A stretch of DNA of 64,000 nt from Cristatella mucedo (GCA_009760855.2 WPIO01000050.1:769501-833500), one strand, 5' to 3'; counted from the first letter of the stretch, positions 11,994 through 22,589 are shown. Made by a program: numbers and translations. The notes: generated from the sequence alone by a model not told the origin.

Positions 11994-12458
11994 GGCTGAC
12001 CCACAATGCCCGCCGGGGCTGGGCTACTCCATATCCAGCTGAACTGCTGCATCAGTTTCAGCCTCCTCGTGCCTTCACATCCCATATGGACTGTCAGTCA
12101 GCTGTTCCGTCCCTCCCCTGAAAGATCTTTGGCGACAGAAGCTTTAGCATTGCAGGTCCCAGACTGCTCAACTTGCTTTCCACGATTCTTACTCAACTAC
12201 AACTACTCTCCTACTGTCGACTATGGCTGACCCGTTTCAGCCGTCCGGAGCTGCTACTTCCGTGCTACTCACTACTTCAACTGCTCTCCTGACTCTGCTA
12301 TGCTTCCCACTTTCTCTTTGTTGCGCGTGAAGACGGTTGGCTACCAAATGCGTACCGAAAGCCACATAGGCTGTGAGTGGGTTTTTAAAACTCGCCTGAG
12401 GATCGACCAAATAGTCGGTGTGGCTATGTGGAGTTACAGATGATGGATACATTACTCA
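11994..12458 (+). mobile_element. LINE family B fragment nested in family A
   Basis: The sequence switches from family A to family B at GCTGACCCACA, runs through the B C-terminus and 3' UTR to a degenerate ATACATTACTCACT tail, then family A resumes with ACTCAAGAAA. This is a clean example of B inserting into A. Confidence 0.88.
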
Positions 12459-13675
12459 CTACTCAAGAAAGATGCAAGACCAAGAGAACTTGATTAACTG
12501 CAGCCCAGTCTTTTTCAATCTTTCCATTCAAAGACACTAGAACAAGTTCTGATAGAACATCTAAACTCATATTTTGAACTTAAGACATTGCTAGTACGTT
12601 ATGGTTTGGTTTAAGAGCTAATCGCTCAAAGATTCAGTATCGCTTTGGTTGTATAACGAACTATAAATGCAGATTCAAGCGGTATATCTCTGCTGTTGAC
12701 GCTGGCGATCACTAAGCTCGTCTAAACGCGTCTCATCTCTCCTGGGAATTACCGGTACATTGTTGCCACGATTCAAGTCCTATCTCAGAGGGAGAATCCG
12801 GTGTAGTGATGTGAACGCAGGCAGATCATCTGAGGAACCACCAAATACTAGGTACCTTAGGAGTCTTTACTTAGTCGAATTCTTTTCACGGTTAATACTC
12901 TCCGTTTTGCCCTATGTAATTGCAAAGCAAAACGCAGTTTTTTACTTTTATGCAGCTGACACTACGTTGTACCTTTGCTTTGATCCATCGCAGCCCGGCA
13001 CAGCCTAAACTTCTCTCAACTCCCTTGGTGTGTGTATTATTTACATACGCACATGAACGGCACTAAATTTTCTTAAACTGAATGATGATAAAATTAACCT
13101 AGTAGTTGTGGGCATAACAAGTGCGATTCAGACATTAGAAAAACCCTTACCCTCAAAATCGGCTCTTCGTGCATGTCTCTTGTTAAATGTGCACAAAACC
13201 AATGTTCCCTCTACCAACGGGCTCTTTCATTGGACAACCACATTAATTTTTCAGTCAAATCCGCCTACTTTGAACTCCCTAAAATTGCTAAACTTTCGGC
13301 TTGTTTAGTCAAGAATGCCACACCTAAATTGGTAAATGCATTTTTACCATTGCGTCTTGACTTCTGTAACTCACTTTTTTCTGATCTGCCGGCTTGTGCA
13401 CTCGGGGGCTTGCAGGTAGTAAACCCTGCAGCTAGCCTTGTCTGTCTTGTTCATCGCAGTTACCACATCACACCACTTATTGCCTATCTGCGGTGGCTCC
13501 CAGTCAAAAAACGCATCGAATTCAAGGTTCTGCTACTCACTTGTAGGTCTTTTTATCCTCCGGCTCCTCTCTCACGATCAGATCCACCCCCTAACCAAGC
13601 TATGCATCGTACCATCCTCTTTTCAGAATCTAAGGATTTGACTATACTGCGTACGAACCACAAATCATTTTGAGA
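12459..13675 (+). pseudogene. Reverse transcriptase and C-terminus of family A (broken)
   Basis: Degenerate polymerase. The catalytic box reads YAAD (12949-12960) instead of YADD, within FYFYAADTTLYLCFD. Upstream finger motifs are scrambled by indels. Downstream the C-terminal segment is recognisable over 13173-13673 (LRLDFCNSLFSDLPAC, then LRWLPVKKRIEFKVLLL). Multiple stops and frameshifts are present. Confidence 0.8.
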
Positions 13676-13719
13676 CCGTGCCTCTCTTTGTGCACTCTCA
13701 AAGCCTGCAGCTCACTTCT

Positions 13720-14290
13720 GACTGGCATTGATAATCGGTAGATCGGTAGATCGGATGTAAATAGATCTTCGTGGATAGTAGATAGTAGCGGACGAAACCT
13801 ACCACTGCGGATGGAAGCGGATCGTGGCGGATGAAATTGGATCGCAGCCAATTGAAGAAGGTCCCTGCGGACAAAAGTGGATCATGGCGATGACGAAATT
13901 CCCTGCAGATAGAAGCGGATCGCAGTGGACGGAAATGGATGGCGGTGCAGAGATGTGAATCTCGGCTGATAGAAGTGGATCCCTGCGGATAGAAGTGGAT
14001 CGAAGCCAATAGAAGTGGGTCGCGGATGACATAAGTGGGTAATGGTGGCGAAGCAAATCTCGGTGGAAAGAAGTGGATTGCAGCGGATGAAAGTGCATCG
14101 TAACAAATAGAACTGGATCGTGGTGCATAAAAGTGGATCGCATAGGATAGGAGTAGACAGCAGTGGTTAGAAGTGGATAGTGGCGATAAAATTGGACGGC
14201 AGTGGATTAAGTTAGACTGCGGTGGATAAAAGTGGATCGTGGTTTTATGAAAGCGGGTCGCAGGAGACGGAAGTGAATCGCCGAGAATTG
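13720..14290. repeat. Degenerate minisatellite, about 20-bp unit
   Basis: A run of about 570 bp built of units resembling AGAAGTGGATCGCGGCGGAT, with period 20 best seen at 13970-14040. The units are diverged with occasional 21-bp spacing. Three minus-strand frames are partly open and give spurious Ile/His/Phe/Pro-rich repeats. Confidence 0.85.
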
Positions 14291-14640
14291 TGTCGCATTC
14301 TTGGAGCTGAGTGGGCGTAAGTAGGATTACATCAAATTTAGCTGATATGCAAATTCGAAGATTGGCAGCTATATTTGCTACAATTTGAGCTCAGCAAGGC
14401 GAACAGGCTATCGAGTTTAGCCTAATTGGAGTGGTTCGTGGGAGCTTGCAGTAATTCGTCCAGCCTATTCGCAACACTCAAGGTCATTCACGATACCAAC
14501 CTATCCCGACGCTTAGCCTTCGTCTGCCCCATTTAGTAGTAGCCAATCATCGGGCGCCGCTTCCTTCCTTTCTTCTGCATCCCTCCATCAACAAGCCTTC
14601 CCGACAGCTTCCGTATGCTTTCGCCCCTGGGATTAGTGGC
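14291..14640. other. Unassigned spacer
   Basis: No repeat or coding motif recognised. Confidence 0.4.
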
Positions 14641-15320
14641 CGGTGACTTCTGAGGTGGAAACGGCGACAGGGAAAAGCCGTTTACTTTCACACCTTAAAT
14701 GGCCGCTAACTGGGAGCCTCGGTCTCGGTGGGCTGCACTGCCGCAATGTGCCTCGAAGCTTGGTGCATCCTTGCTGGACCTGCCGGCCTGCCGACGGCAC
14801 GCCGCCTCTCGCCGCTCGGATGCGATGCCGAGTGAATTCGTTCATCGGCTGAGCCAAAGTTAAGCAATTTTGCAAGCAGTGCGTATTTAAGCTCTGCATT
14901 CGTCGAAATTAGCAAGCAGCTGGTAAAGAAGCGCTCGGCGCTGACAGCTCCTGCTAAGACTGTAGTGCACACTAACCAATGTGCAAGCCCACAAGAAGCT
15001 GAGGCGTTCTCAGAAAGCGGTCGATGATAGTGGACCGGTAGGGTGCAGCCGGGCGCTTTTTGACGGCGGAAGTTGGCGAAGGTGACTGAGATCCATAGGG
15101 AATCCAATTTTAACTGGTTTTGCAGCGTCGCCTTCAACGTCGGTGCAGCAGTGGCTCCGTTGGCATTCTCTGGGTGACCTCACGCCAATCTATACGACTC
15201 CGACAGCAGCGCTCAGGCGGAAAGTGCATACGGCGAGCGACCTCGTGCTCGGCCAGCGAGCAGGAACGTGCCTCGCTGCCGAAGCCGATGAGCTGCACGC
15301 AGTTTCCAAGGCTGCAGAGC
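14641..15320. other. GC-rich unassigned region
   Basis: GC-rich sequence leading into a tandem duplication. Open frames occur on the minus strand (15137-14706) but show no recognised family. Confidence 0.35.
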
Positions 15321-15535
15321 ACCACGTCGAGGCAGCTGCTCAGCTTGCCACGCTGGATGGACTCGTGACACGAACGCAGCTCCGCATAGCATTGCCTCAA
15401 CTCGCTTGCCTTCAAAGCGGATTTTAACGCTTCTGCGGCGTCGCTGTACGTATGACAAAAGGCACTATGCAGCAGTGAGTCGCGTTGGAGACAGAGAGGC
15501 TGAGTTCGAGGGAGAATAAACAGAGAGGAAGTCAT
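15134..15535 (-). other. Open frame with a duplicated helical segment, identity unknown
   Basis: A minus-strand ATG-initiated frame of 133 codons. Its middle part (SDAAEALKSALKASELRQ, CYAELRSCHESIQ, then LSSCLDVVLCSLGNCVQLIG) looks like an amphipathic helical protein. The neighbouring tandem copy, read about 530 bp away on the same strand, gives a related peptide (NAAEVVKSALQAS, YAELRLCRQAIQQ). Similarity at the peptide level may simply reflect recent DNA duplication. No known family is recognised. Confidence 0.25.
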
Positions 15536-15723
15536 GCAGCGATGTAAAAATTGTCAGGAAGGCAGATGACAAGCAGTGGCAGATGAGAACCAAACAGGCT
15601 GGCAGTAAGTAAGAATCAGAAAGATTGCGACATAATGAGAGACAGAGAGACAGAATGAACGACAAACAGACAGAGCTTTTGTGACTGGTGGACGCAAGAA
15701 AGGTCGGAAAAAGAGAGAGATAA

Positions 15724-15756
<33 letters not shown>

Positions 15757-16234
15757 GAGATAGTAACAGATGTGCTGAGACGAAGCGATAGAGCGAATCA
15801 GCTTTCAGTCGACTCGTTGAGCTCCTTTGAGGTTTTTTAAAGACTTCACAACCTCGCCACGTCGAAGCGGCTGCTCAGCTTGCTGGATGGCCTGGCGACA
15901 CAAACGCAGCTCTGCATAGCGGCGCGTCAACATGCTTGCCTGCAAAGCGGATTTTACCACTTCTGCAGCGTTGCAGCACGTAAGACATAAGGCGCAAGGC
16001 AGCAGTGAGTCGCGTTGGATACAGACGCAAAGTTTGAGAGAGAACAGACAGAGAGGCAGGCAGGCAGTGTTATAAAAATTGTCAGGAAGTTAGATGCCAT
16101 ACATTGGCGGATGAGAACCAAACAGGCTGGCAGTAAATAAGAATTAGAAAGACTGCGACATAATAAGAGACAGTCAGACAGGCTGAAAGACAAACAGACA
16201 AACCTTATGTGAGAGGTGGACGCAAGAATGGTAG

Positions 16235-16266
<32 letters not shown>

Positions 16267-16370
16267 AAGTAACAGATGTGCTGCGACGAAGCGATAGGGC
16301 AAAGCAGTCGCTTCCAGTCGACTCGTCGAGCTCCTTTGAGGTCTTTTAAAGACTTCACAACCTCGCCATG
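15320..16370. repeat. 0.53-kb direct tandem duplication
   Basis: 15320-15850 and 15851-16370 align head to tail at an offset of about 505-532 bp. Shared landmarks are GCAGCTC(C/T)GCATAGC (15376 and 15908), TAAAAATTGTCAGGAAG (15545 and 16073), and CAGTCGACTCGT.GAGCTCC followed by GACTTCACAACCTCGCCA near each end. Each copy carries its own (AG)n tract (about 15711-15761 and 16233-16265). The copies differ by many substitutions. Confidence 0.88.
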
Positions 16371-17119
16371 CTGATTGCTCTCTAGTGCACCAAAGTCAGG
16401 TTCCAGACAGTGCAGAATAAGGCAGGACAGACGGGAGAGTGAGGTGACTCGGCTAAATCGCTGGCAGCAGTCACACGATCCTTCCGAGCGTAGTTTCGTG
16501 GTTTCCGTGACGGAGCGGCTCTCTACCTAGGGACATCTAGTGAGAACTGCCTGTGCCGCTCCGCGATCATTTCAGCACGCAGCCAGCTCACTCGGCGGCG
16601 AGTAACGAGGCATGCGAAGGTAGCCCAGCCGGCTGTTAGCAGAGTAACTTCTGTTTCAAGGCAGATGCAGCATGTCGCTGGTATCATTATTAACAGGTGA
16701 CGCCGGAAAAATAGTAATAATGAAAAGAATTAAATCGGACTTTCGCTCTCTGGTTCGTTTTATTTGACCCATCGAAGTTAAATTTGCAGCAGCTCCTCTG
16801 CCGAGTACACATTTACCTTGGATTAGTTGGAAAAGCGCGGTCGCACTGACCAACGAGCCGGCAGGGTTTAACATAGTGTTCAGCGACGAGGAAAAGTCAT
16901 TAAAATTGGGGGCAATACCTAGAAAGCTTACTTTAGCGATTGTCGTCAGAGTGGGACTCAAGACTAAAGGCGTCGACTCGGCGGAAGAAGGCGACCACTG
17001 GGGCCGCCAAGCTCTTACAATGGCCCAAGTATAGCAGCCGTTGCCTTGAGCCCCAAACGTCCGGCGCACTGCATCCCACTAGGGACGGCGAACGCGTGTC
17101 CTGGCGCCCTCAGCAATAT
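16371..17119. other. Unassigned region
   Basis: About 750 bp. The minus-strand frame 17069-16656 is open for 137 codons but begins with a non-ATG codon, contains no recognised motif, and is not supported as a gene. Confidence 0.4.
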
Positions 17120-17321
17120 ATGTAATGTAATGTATCTCCGTCAGTAACTCCACAAAGTCATAAAGACCATATGAGTGTTACGCAGGAGAGTTTTGTATAG
17201 CGCACTCACAGCCTAAGCGACTTTCGGTACGCATTCGGTAGCCAACAGACGATACTTCGTCTCACGCAACAAAGAGAAAGTGGGAAGCATAGCAGAGTTA
17301 GGAGAGCAGTTGAGGTAGTGA

Positions 17322-17322
<1 letters not shown>
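17120..17322 (-). mobile_element. LINE family B, 3' UTR fragment
   Basis: Minus-strand family B terminus. It begins with TGTAATGTAATGTATCTCC (complement of the ACATT tail) and extends about 200 bp before the sequence changes to a TA/GT microsatellite. Confidence 0.92.
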
Positions 17323-17367
<45 letters not shown>

Positions 17368-17400
17368 GTGTGTATGTGTGTGTGTGTGTGTGTGTGTATT
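17323..17400. repeat. (AT)n(GT)n microsatellite
   Basis: A short AT run followed by GT repeats interrupted by TTTTCG and TAT. It sits exactly at the 5' break of a LINE fragment. Confidence 0.95.
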
Positions 17401-17838
17401 AAGAGACAAAATAGACAGAGAAAGAGAGACAGAAAGACGGAGACCGAGAGAGAAGGACTATTTATATTGATAAATATAAAGGCCAAATGAGGACGAAATG
17501 AATAAAGTTAAGAAAAGAGAGCGAGAGAGACAGAGGCAAGAGTGCGGGCCAAGCAGAGAAAATAGTGGGAAAGAAAGGACAGAGTGAAAGGACGGGCAGA
17601 GACAGGACAAACGAGTGGAAATAAAGTGAGATGGAGAGCGTGGGAGGTAGCGTAGTTCATCAAAAGCATCAAGCAATAGAAGAAAATTCTCTCCTCGTGA
17701 ACATGGTCTCTTGTCTCTCGGAAAAGTACAGCGTAAGAAAGAGAGAGGTAGATATATAAGAGATAATAGGGCAAGAGAAGAAAAAGAAAGCATTGTTTGC
17801 AGCGTCAGTGGATCAAGGGGTCGTAGAGCGAACTGCTT
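17401..17838. other. Purine-rich low-complexity region
   Basis: GA-rich sequence (AAAGAGAGACAGAAAGACGG-like words) without a pure repeat. It is probably derived from simple repeats. Confidence 0.6.
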
Positions 17839-18752
17839 CTCACAGGACACCCTGAGCGTGTGGCTGGATTAAAAGGCTTTGCTGTTCTAATAGGTGATGC
17901 TATTGTGCGACCTTCACCACGTGCTCGTAATCTAGGTGTCGTGTTCGACAGCAGCCTCAATTTCAAAAGCTTCATTCAGAAGACTGGCTCTACAGCTAGC
18001 CATCACATCCGATCCCTATCCAAGATTAGAAGCTGTCTCCCACAGTGGCTTGTAAAAAAATTAACTAGCTCTTTAGTTCTGTCTCGGATTGATTATTGTA
18101 ATTCCCTTTTGGCTGGGCAACCAAAGAAAGCTATTATGCCACTACTGCGGACTATGAATATGGCTGCAAGGCTGGTCTTCAAGTCCCAGCGGTTTGAGCA
18201 CGTGTCACCTTTGCTGAAAGAGCTAGGATGGTTGCCGGTTGAGCAAAGGATACAGAGCAAAGTTCTTATGCTGACCCACAAGGCCCGCCACTGCTTGGCT
18301 CCTTCGTACCTAGCTGAACTGCTGCATCAGTTTCAGCCTGTTCGTGCCCTCAGGTCCTGTGTGGACAATAAATTAGCTGTCCCATTCCTCCGCTTAAAGA
18401 CAGTTGGCGACAGAAGCTTTAGCTCTGCAGGTCCTAGACTGTGGAACTCGCTTCCACAATTCTTACGCAACGACATCTAGTCTCCGACTGCCGACTATGG
18501 CACATCTTTTTCAGCGGTCCTGAACTGCTATTTCTATGCTACTCACTACCTCAACTGCTCTCCTAACTCTGCTATGCTTCCCACTTTCTCTTTGTTGCAT
18601 GAGACGAAGTCTGTTGGCTACCGATTGCGTACCGAAAGCCGCTTAGGCTGTGAGTGCGCTATACAAAACTCTCCTGCGTAACACCCACATGGTCTTTATG
18701 ACTTTGTGGAGTTACTAACGGAGATACATTACATTACATTACATTAAATTAC
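17839..18752 (+). mobile_element. LINE family B, 5'-truncated copy with open C-terminal frame
   Basis: Plus-strand copy covering the region after the polymerase palm to the (ACATT)n tail at 18724-18750. It is one of the youngest-looking B copies, and its last 265 bp nearly match 10760-11030. It is truncated at the 5' end, so it lacks endonuclease and polymerase. Confidence 0.93.
17860..18480 (+). CDS. Partial LINE family B ORF (post-palm and C-terminal region)
   Basis: An uninterrupted 206-codon frame that is the C-terminal part of the family B polyprotein. Landmarks in order: RNLGVVFDSSLNF, IRSLSKIRSCLP, LVLSRIDYCNSLLAGQP, ARLVFKSQRFEHVSPLL, LGWLPVEQRIQSKVLML, LAPSYLAELL, LRLKTVGDRSFSSAGP, LWNSLPQFLRN. 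These are the conserved phrases downstream of the polymerase in CR1/L2 LINEs. The apparent start is internal, because the fragment lacks everything upstream. It is an open remnant, not an active gene. Confidence 0.85.
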   Translation: MAGLKGFAVLIGDAIVRPSPRARNLGVVFDSSLNFKSFIQKTGSTASHHIRSLSKIRSCLPQWLVKKLTSSLVLSRIDYCNSLLAGQPKKAIMPLLRTMNMAARLVFKSQRFEHVSPLLKELGWLPVEQRIQSKVLMLTHKARHCLAPSYLAELLHQFQPVRALRSCVDNKLAVPFLRLKTVGDRSFSSAGPRLWNSLPQFLRNDI

Positions 18753-18762
18753 TGGAGACAGG

Positions 18763-18842
18763 AAAAGAGAGAGAGAGGGAGATAAGGGAAGAGAGCGAGA
18801 GAGAGAGAGAGAGAGAGAACGAAAGCGTGACAGAGAGAGAGA
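18763..18842. repeat. (AG)n microsatellite
   Basis: AG-rich tract directly after the (ACATT)n LINE tail. Confidence 0.93.
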
Positions 18843-19496
18843 ATGCTTGAGTGTGACAAACGGAAATGAGAGTACGGGCAGGAAATGCGATTTATTGAAA
18901 TCGTGTCACAAACGATTAAAAGTCTTTCCAAATAAATGTGGTCTTGTGGGACCCAGTGCTCTCTCTTAACGACGGCGGCACGGGCCACCACGGGGTATCG
19001 TGCAAAATCATGGCGTCGCACCCGGTAGACCCGGCGCCTGTATCCCATCCTGCTTCTGGCCAAGCAGAGGACGGCACCACGTACCCTTTACCACGAAGCG
19101 CTGGCTTCTATGTATCTAGACCGGCCGAGGCTCAGACCGAGGCGTCGCGAATGCGTAACAAACGCTCGCTGTGCGGCTTCTACGTCATGACTGAATAAGG
19201 CCACAAGCTCAGCGCTCTTAGTGGTGCTAGTCTCAGCCGGCGAGCGAGGAATACTGGGGAAGTCTGAATCTTGTATCGCGACTCACCACTTCTAGGTGCA
19301 GCAGCAGTTTACGCAGGTATGCCGTATTACGATCAGCAGTATTAAGCGGCAGCGACAAAAAGTGGGTCCGTTCCTTAAAGTAACAAGTTCGTATCCATGA
19401 AGTAATTAAGTCCGTGTGAAGGCCAGGAAGCGTAAGTTATTTAAAACTTCCAAGAGCTACAGTAAAAGCTTCGTGGCCTAAACCTTCAATCAGCTT
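18843..19496. repeat. Repeat G, copy 1, with flanking unassigned DNA
   Basis: Positions about 19140-19400 align with 49490-49745. Shared landmarks include GCTCGCTGTGCGGCTTC, GGTGCTAGTC, CTTGTATCGC, a TTTAGGCG/TCTAGGTG pair and CAGCGAC. The remaining sequence (18843-19140) is unassigned. Confidence 0.6.
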
Positions 19497-19760
19497 AATA
19501 ATAATAATGCAGTCGATAAGGCTCCCTTAGATAAATCAGTACCTTTCTAGGAGCCTTACATTTTTACACGCAAAGAACACACCATCGAATAGCGAGTGGC
19601 ATCATGGTTGATAAACAACATTAATAACACGGTCAGGGGTAAAATGCTCAGCGTCAGCATGAACGTGTAGTTATTGGCAGCTTGCAGCAGGGAAATGCCA
19701 ATGCCAGCTCAGTAAGCACAACTGCCGGTTTTCCGTGCGGAATTCAGCAATTTGGGGACA
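19497..19760 (-). mobile_element. LINE family A, old 3' UTR fragment with compensated hairpin
   Basis: Minus-strand family A 3' end, strongly diverged but alignable: ATAATAATGC tail, hairpin, then the antisense of the UTR (CAACATTAATAACACGGTCAGGGG). The stem is TAAGGCTCC/GGAGCCTTA (element strand) rather than TAAAGCGCC/GGCGCTTTA, with both changed positions paired by matching changes in the other arm. Confidence 0.85.
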
Positions 19761-20096
19761 TTCACCACGTAATATCTCTCTGTCACTTTTTATTCATTAC
19801 GTTTAAGAAACTGCGAATACTGAATGTTAGTCACGATATCTCATCTAGCATGCCTCCATTCAGCTGTTAAAGACACTTCAGCCACCTATTCCGGCATCAT
19901 TTTGGATAGCTATGAACAAAGTGCCCACGGCTGGTGGCTAAGTATGGTCATCGTATTTTTATATTTACGGAATGTAAACACGTTTGAGATATCTCTTTAG
20001 CTTAGATTTTTCTTCCTAAAATCTATATGCCGAAACCAGAACTCAGCACTCAAACTTAATGTCTTGACCTTGAAGCGAATGCCATAATACAAACCA
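19761..20096. other. Unassigned AT-rich spacer
   Basis: Nothing recognised. Confidence 0.4.
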
Positions 20097-20733
20097 AACC
20101 AATAGAAGCTATTAGGCCACTGCAGCTGACTATGATTATGGCTGCAAGGCTAGTCTTCAAGTCCCAGAGGTTTGAGCACGTGTCTCCTTTGCTAAGAGAG
20201 CTATGATGGCTGCCGGTTGAGCAACGGATACAGAGCAAAGTTCTTATGCTGACCCACAAGACCCGCCACGGCTTGGCTCATTCGCACCTAGCTGAACTGC
20301 TGCATCAGTTTCAGCCTCATCGCGCCCTCAGGTCCTGTGTGGACAGTAAATTAGCTGTCCCATTCCTCCGCTTGAAGACCGTTGGCGACAGAAGCTTTAG
20401 ATGTGCAGGTCCTAGACTGTGGAACTCGCTTCCACAATTCTTATGCAACGACAACTACTCTCCTACTGCTGACTATGGCTCATCCTTTTCAGCGGTCCTG
20501 AGCTGCTACTTCCATGCTACTCACTATCTCAGCTGCTCTCCTGACTCTGCTATGCTTCCTACTTTCTCTTTGTTGTGGGAGACGAAGTCGGTGTGCTACC
20601 AAATGCATACCGAAAGCTGCTTAGGCTGTGAGTGGGCTTTACAAAACTCTCCTGCGTAACACTCACTTGGTCTTTATGACTTTTTGGAGTTGCAGACGGA
20701 GATAAATTACATTACATTACATTACTCGCGACA
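20097..20733 (+). mobile_element. LINE family B, 5'-truncated copy
   Basis: C-terminal coding region and 3' UTR ending in (ACATT)n at about 20708-20733. The frame 20246-20659 keeps LTHKTRHGLAHSHLAELL and LRLKTVGDRSFRCAGPRLWNSLP, with a stop upstream. The tail directly joins repeat block D. Confidence 0.92.
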
Positions 20734-20735
20734 AT

Positions 20736-21870
20736 GAACAGATCGATCACCATCTCGCCCTTCGGTCAGAGTCGCCGACTCCCAGTCAGGTCTCGTGAAA
20801 GCGAAATTTCTCGTCGGTGGCGGGCGCTGACGACCATAGATCTCGTGCCGGTCATCGAAGAATAACGGAAGAGGAGGCTTCATCGGAAATCCACATATGT
20901 AGAGCTTCCAGGAGCTGCCGACCGTTGTGGCCGAGCCTGATATCTCGGTCTGGTCGGGCTTACGGACAATTTCTTTTCCGTCGATCGGACGACATTAAAG
21001 TGACTCAGCCAAGCTTACCAGCAGAGCGGCGCTCGAGGAGAAGGCGGTAGACGCTTCTGCCGTCGCCACACTACATCGTCAGACTCGAAAGCATGTGTGA
21101 TCAGAGCTGTGGCTTCGGGTGCGAGCGCAGTGCACAATCTCTGGACGCTGCTTGCTCCGACGCGCCAGCTTCGAGCGCGAATCGTAAAGCACGCTGGCCA
21201 CACTTTAGAAGTCACCGAGCACGTCGGACCAACGACACACGGTCCTCGCAGGGATGAAGCCGTTGCAGCTGCCCGATTGGCCCTCGGCTACAGGGGGGAG
21301 GCGGCGGCCGTAAATGCATTAACCTCCTGCTACAGGAAGTTCAGCATGCTGGCAAAGTGCTCGAGGCAGTGGCGAACCTTGGGCGCTCTTCCAGCAGTCG
21401 AGCAGACGGCACGACGTATCGCTGTGTCCGTTGAGTTCCAAAGTTGCGACTGTGGCAACGCTGACAGTGAGCAAGTGAAGTGAAAACATTGAGGGATGCA
21501 ATGCTCGCTGCATGCTGTGACGCCGAGATTTGACTCGTCGTGAAGCCGGGAACGGTCACCAAATCTCGTGACAGACTGCACGACCAACATGCACAATCTG
21601 CAGACTCGCTCGGCTGACTCTGCCGAGATCGAACCACCTCTGCCTGAGCCAGAGCCTTAGGCTCCGCTAGGCCTCCCCCACTAGCACCTTTGGTGCACCC
21701 ACGTACGCTCTTGTTATTAGGCTCAACCACTCAGAAAGTGATTCCGCCCATACCGGTCGCTGCCTATCGGAGGATAAAGAGAATGCTGAGGAGAGAGAGA
21801 GAGAGAGATGGCAGCAGCAGCAGCACCAGGAATTCGACAGCGTTTGCACTTGCTTAGTTACTCAGGCGTC
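20736..21870. repeat. GC-rich repeat block D, array copy I
   Basis: Block D begins with ACTCGCGACAATGAACAG and a CAGGTCTCG-containing stretch. It continues through GACGACATTAAAGTGA (about 20990) and a conserved stretch around CAGTCGAGCAGACGGC (about 21397), and ends with CATACCGGTCGCTGCCT and a CAG-rich tail (about 21750-21830). It aligns with copies at 37.25 and 42.95 kb, and its first part with 33.25 kb. A related minus-strand frame can be read in places (RLLDCWKS) but is interrupted. The origin of the block is unknown. Confidence 0.75.
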
Positions 21871-21879
21871 TGTATGTTG

Positions 21880-22328
21880 ATCCAAAATAAGTTTTAGACT
21901 TTTTAGGCTAATCGCACATGCGGGCAAAAGGTGGGCACCAACAGGCTAGTGATAGCGGACGTCACGTTGTCTCAGATTCACATTGAGAGCAGCCAAATAC
22001 TTCACAGAGCTATAAATTTCATGGGACTTCCTAATAGAGCTAGGAGAGATTTGTATTATTCGTACTTTTAAATGCCGTTAATTCCAGAGATATCGAGCTA
22101 TCGAGTCGCTAGCAAGGCCCAGACTTTATGAGCAAGCCAAACCACATGCAAAAAAAGTGCCTTGTCAATCACAAGTATTCGACGTTGATTAAAGGTTTGG
22201 GTAAAAGATTTGAGTCAACGGAGCTGGTAGTAAGATGCCTATTGTGGTTAGATAGCAGATTGGCTAGATAGGAGGAGGGAATATTATTCTGAAACCTAGA
22301 TTTAAGTGTCGGAACCAAGAAATTGATA
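21880..22328 (-). mobile_element. LINE type E (CR1/L2-like) 3' remnant, array copy I
   Basis: Aligns with 38.45, 44.26 and 25.15 kb. In the better-preserved copy IV the antisense carries the LINE C-terminal signature related to family A, so these blocks are old LINE remnants lying on the minus strand. Here only the UTR-like portion and TTAAAG.TTTGGGTAAAAGATTTGAG are recognisable. Confidence 0.6.
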
Positions 22329-22589
22329 CGTACGCTCGTGCCGTCCGGCTAGGCCACTCGGAACGGGTCGACGCCCATCCCGATCGCTGCCTGTTGGAAG
22401 AAATACTGGAAGATTTATGAAGAAAGAAGATTTATGAAGATTATTGGATATTTATGAAGAATTACTGGAAGATTTATGAAGAAAGTCGTCAGCAGCATCA
22501 GCAGCAGCAGACATTCAGCGATTTCTATACGATTTCTTACTTGCTAAGACGTCAGTGCAGCTTCCTAAGAAAGCTCTCTTTACAAGCTC
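22329..22589. repeat. Second end fragment of block D
   Basis: TACGCTCGTGCCGTCCGGCT, then CGACGCCCATCCCGATCGCT and GCCTGTTGG, then a CAG-rich stretch, match the end of D at 44020-44165. An internal short tandem array of GGAAGATTTATGAAGAA-like units lies at about 22400-22490. Confidence 0.7.

Larger units (their letters stand above)
11628..13675 (+). mobile_element. LINE family A copy split by a family B insertion
   Basis: Plus-strand family A from the linker between endonuclease and polymerase (matching about 57615 onward) to the C-terminus near 13675. It is interrupted at 11994-12458 by a family B fragment. Recognisable parts are HVTVFFKKAAIRP before the break, the polymerase region 12459-13010, and the C-terminal region 13100-13675. 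It lacks the family A 3' hairpin and stops short before a minisatellite. Confidence 0.88.

Noticed and set aside
13642-14143. His/Phe/Ser-rich repeat protein on the minus strand
   Set aside because: Translation of the degenerate 20-bp minisatellite.
16656-17069. 137-codon minus-strand gene
   Set aside because: No ATG at the start of the frame and no recognisable domain or duplicate.
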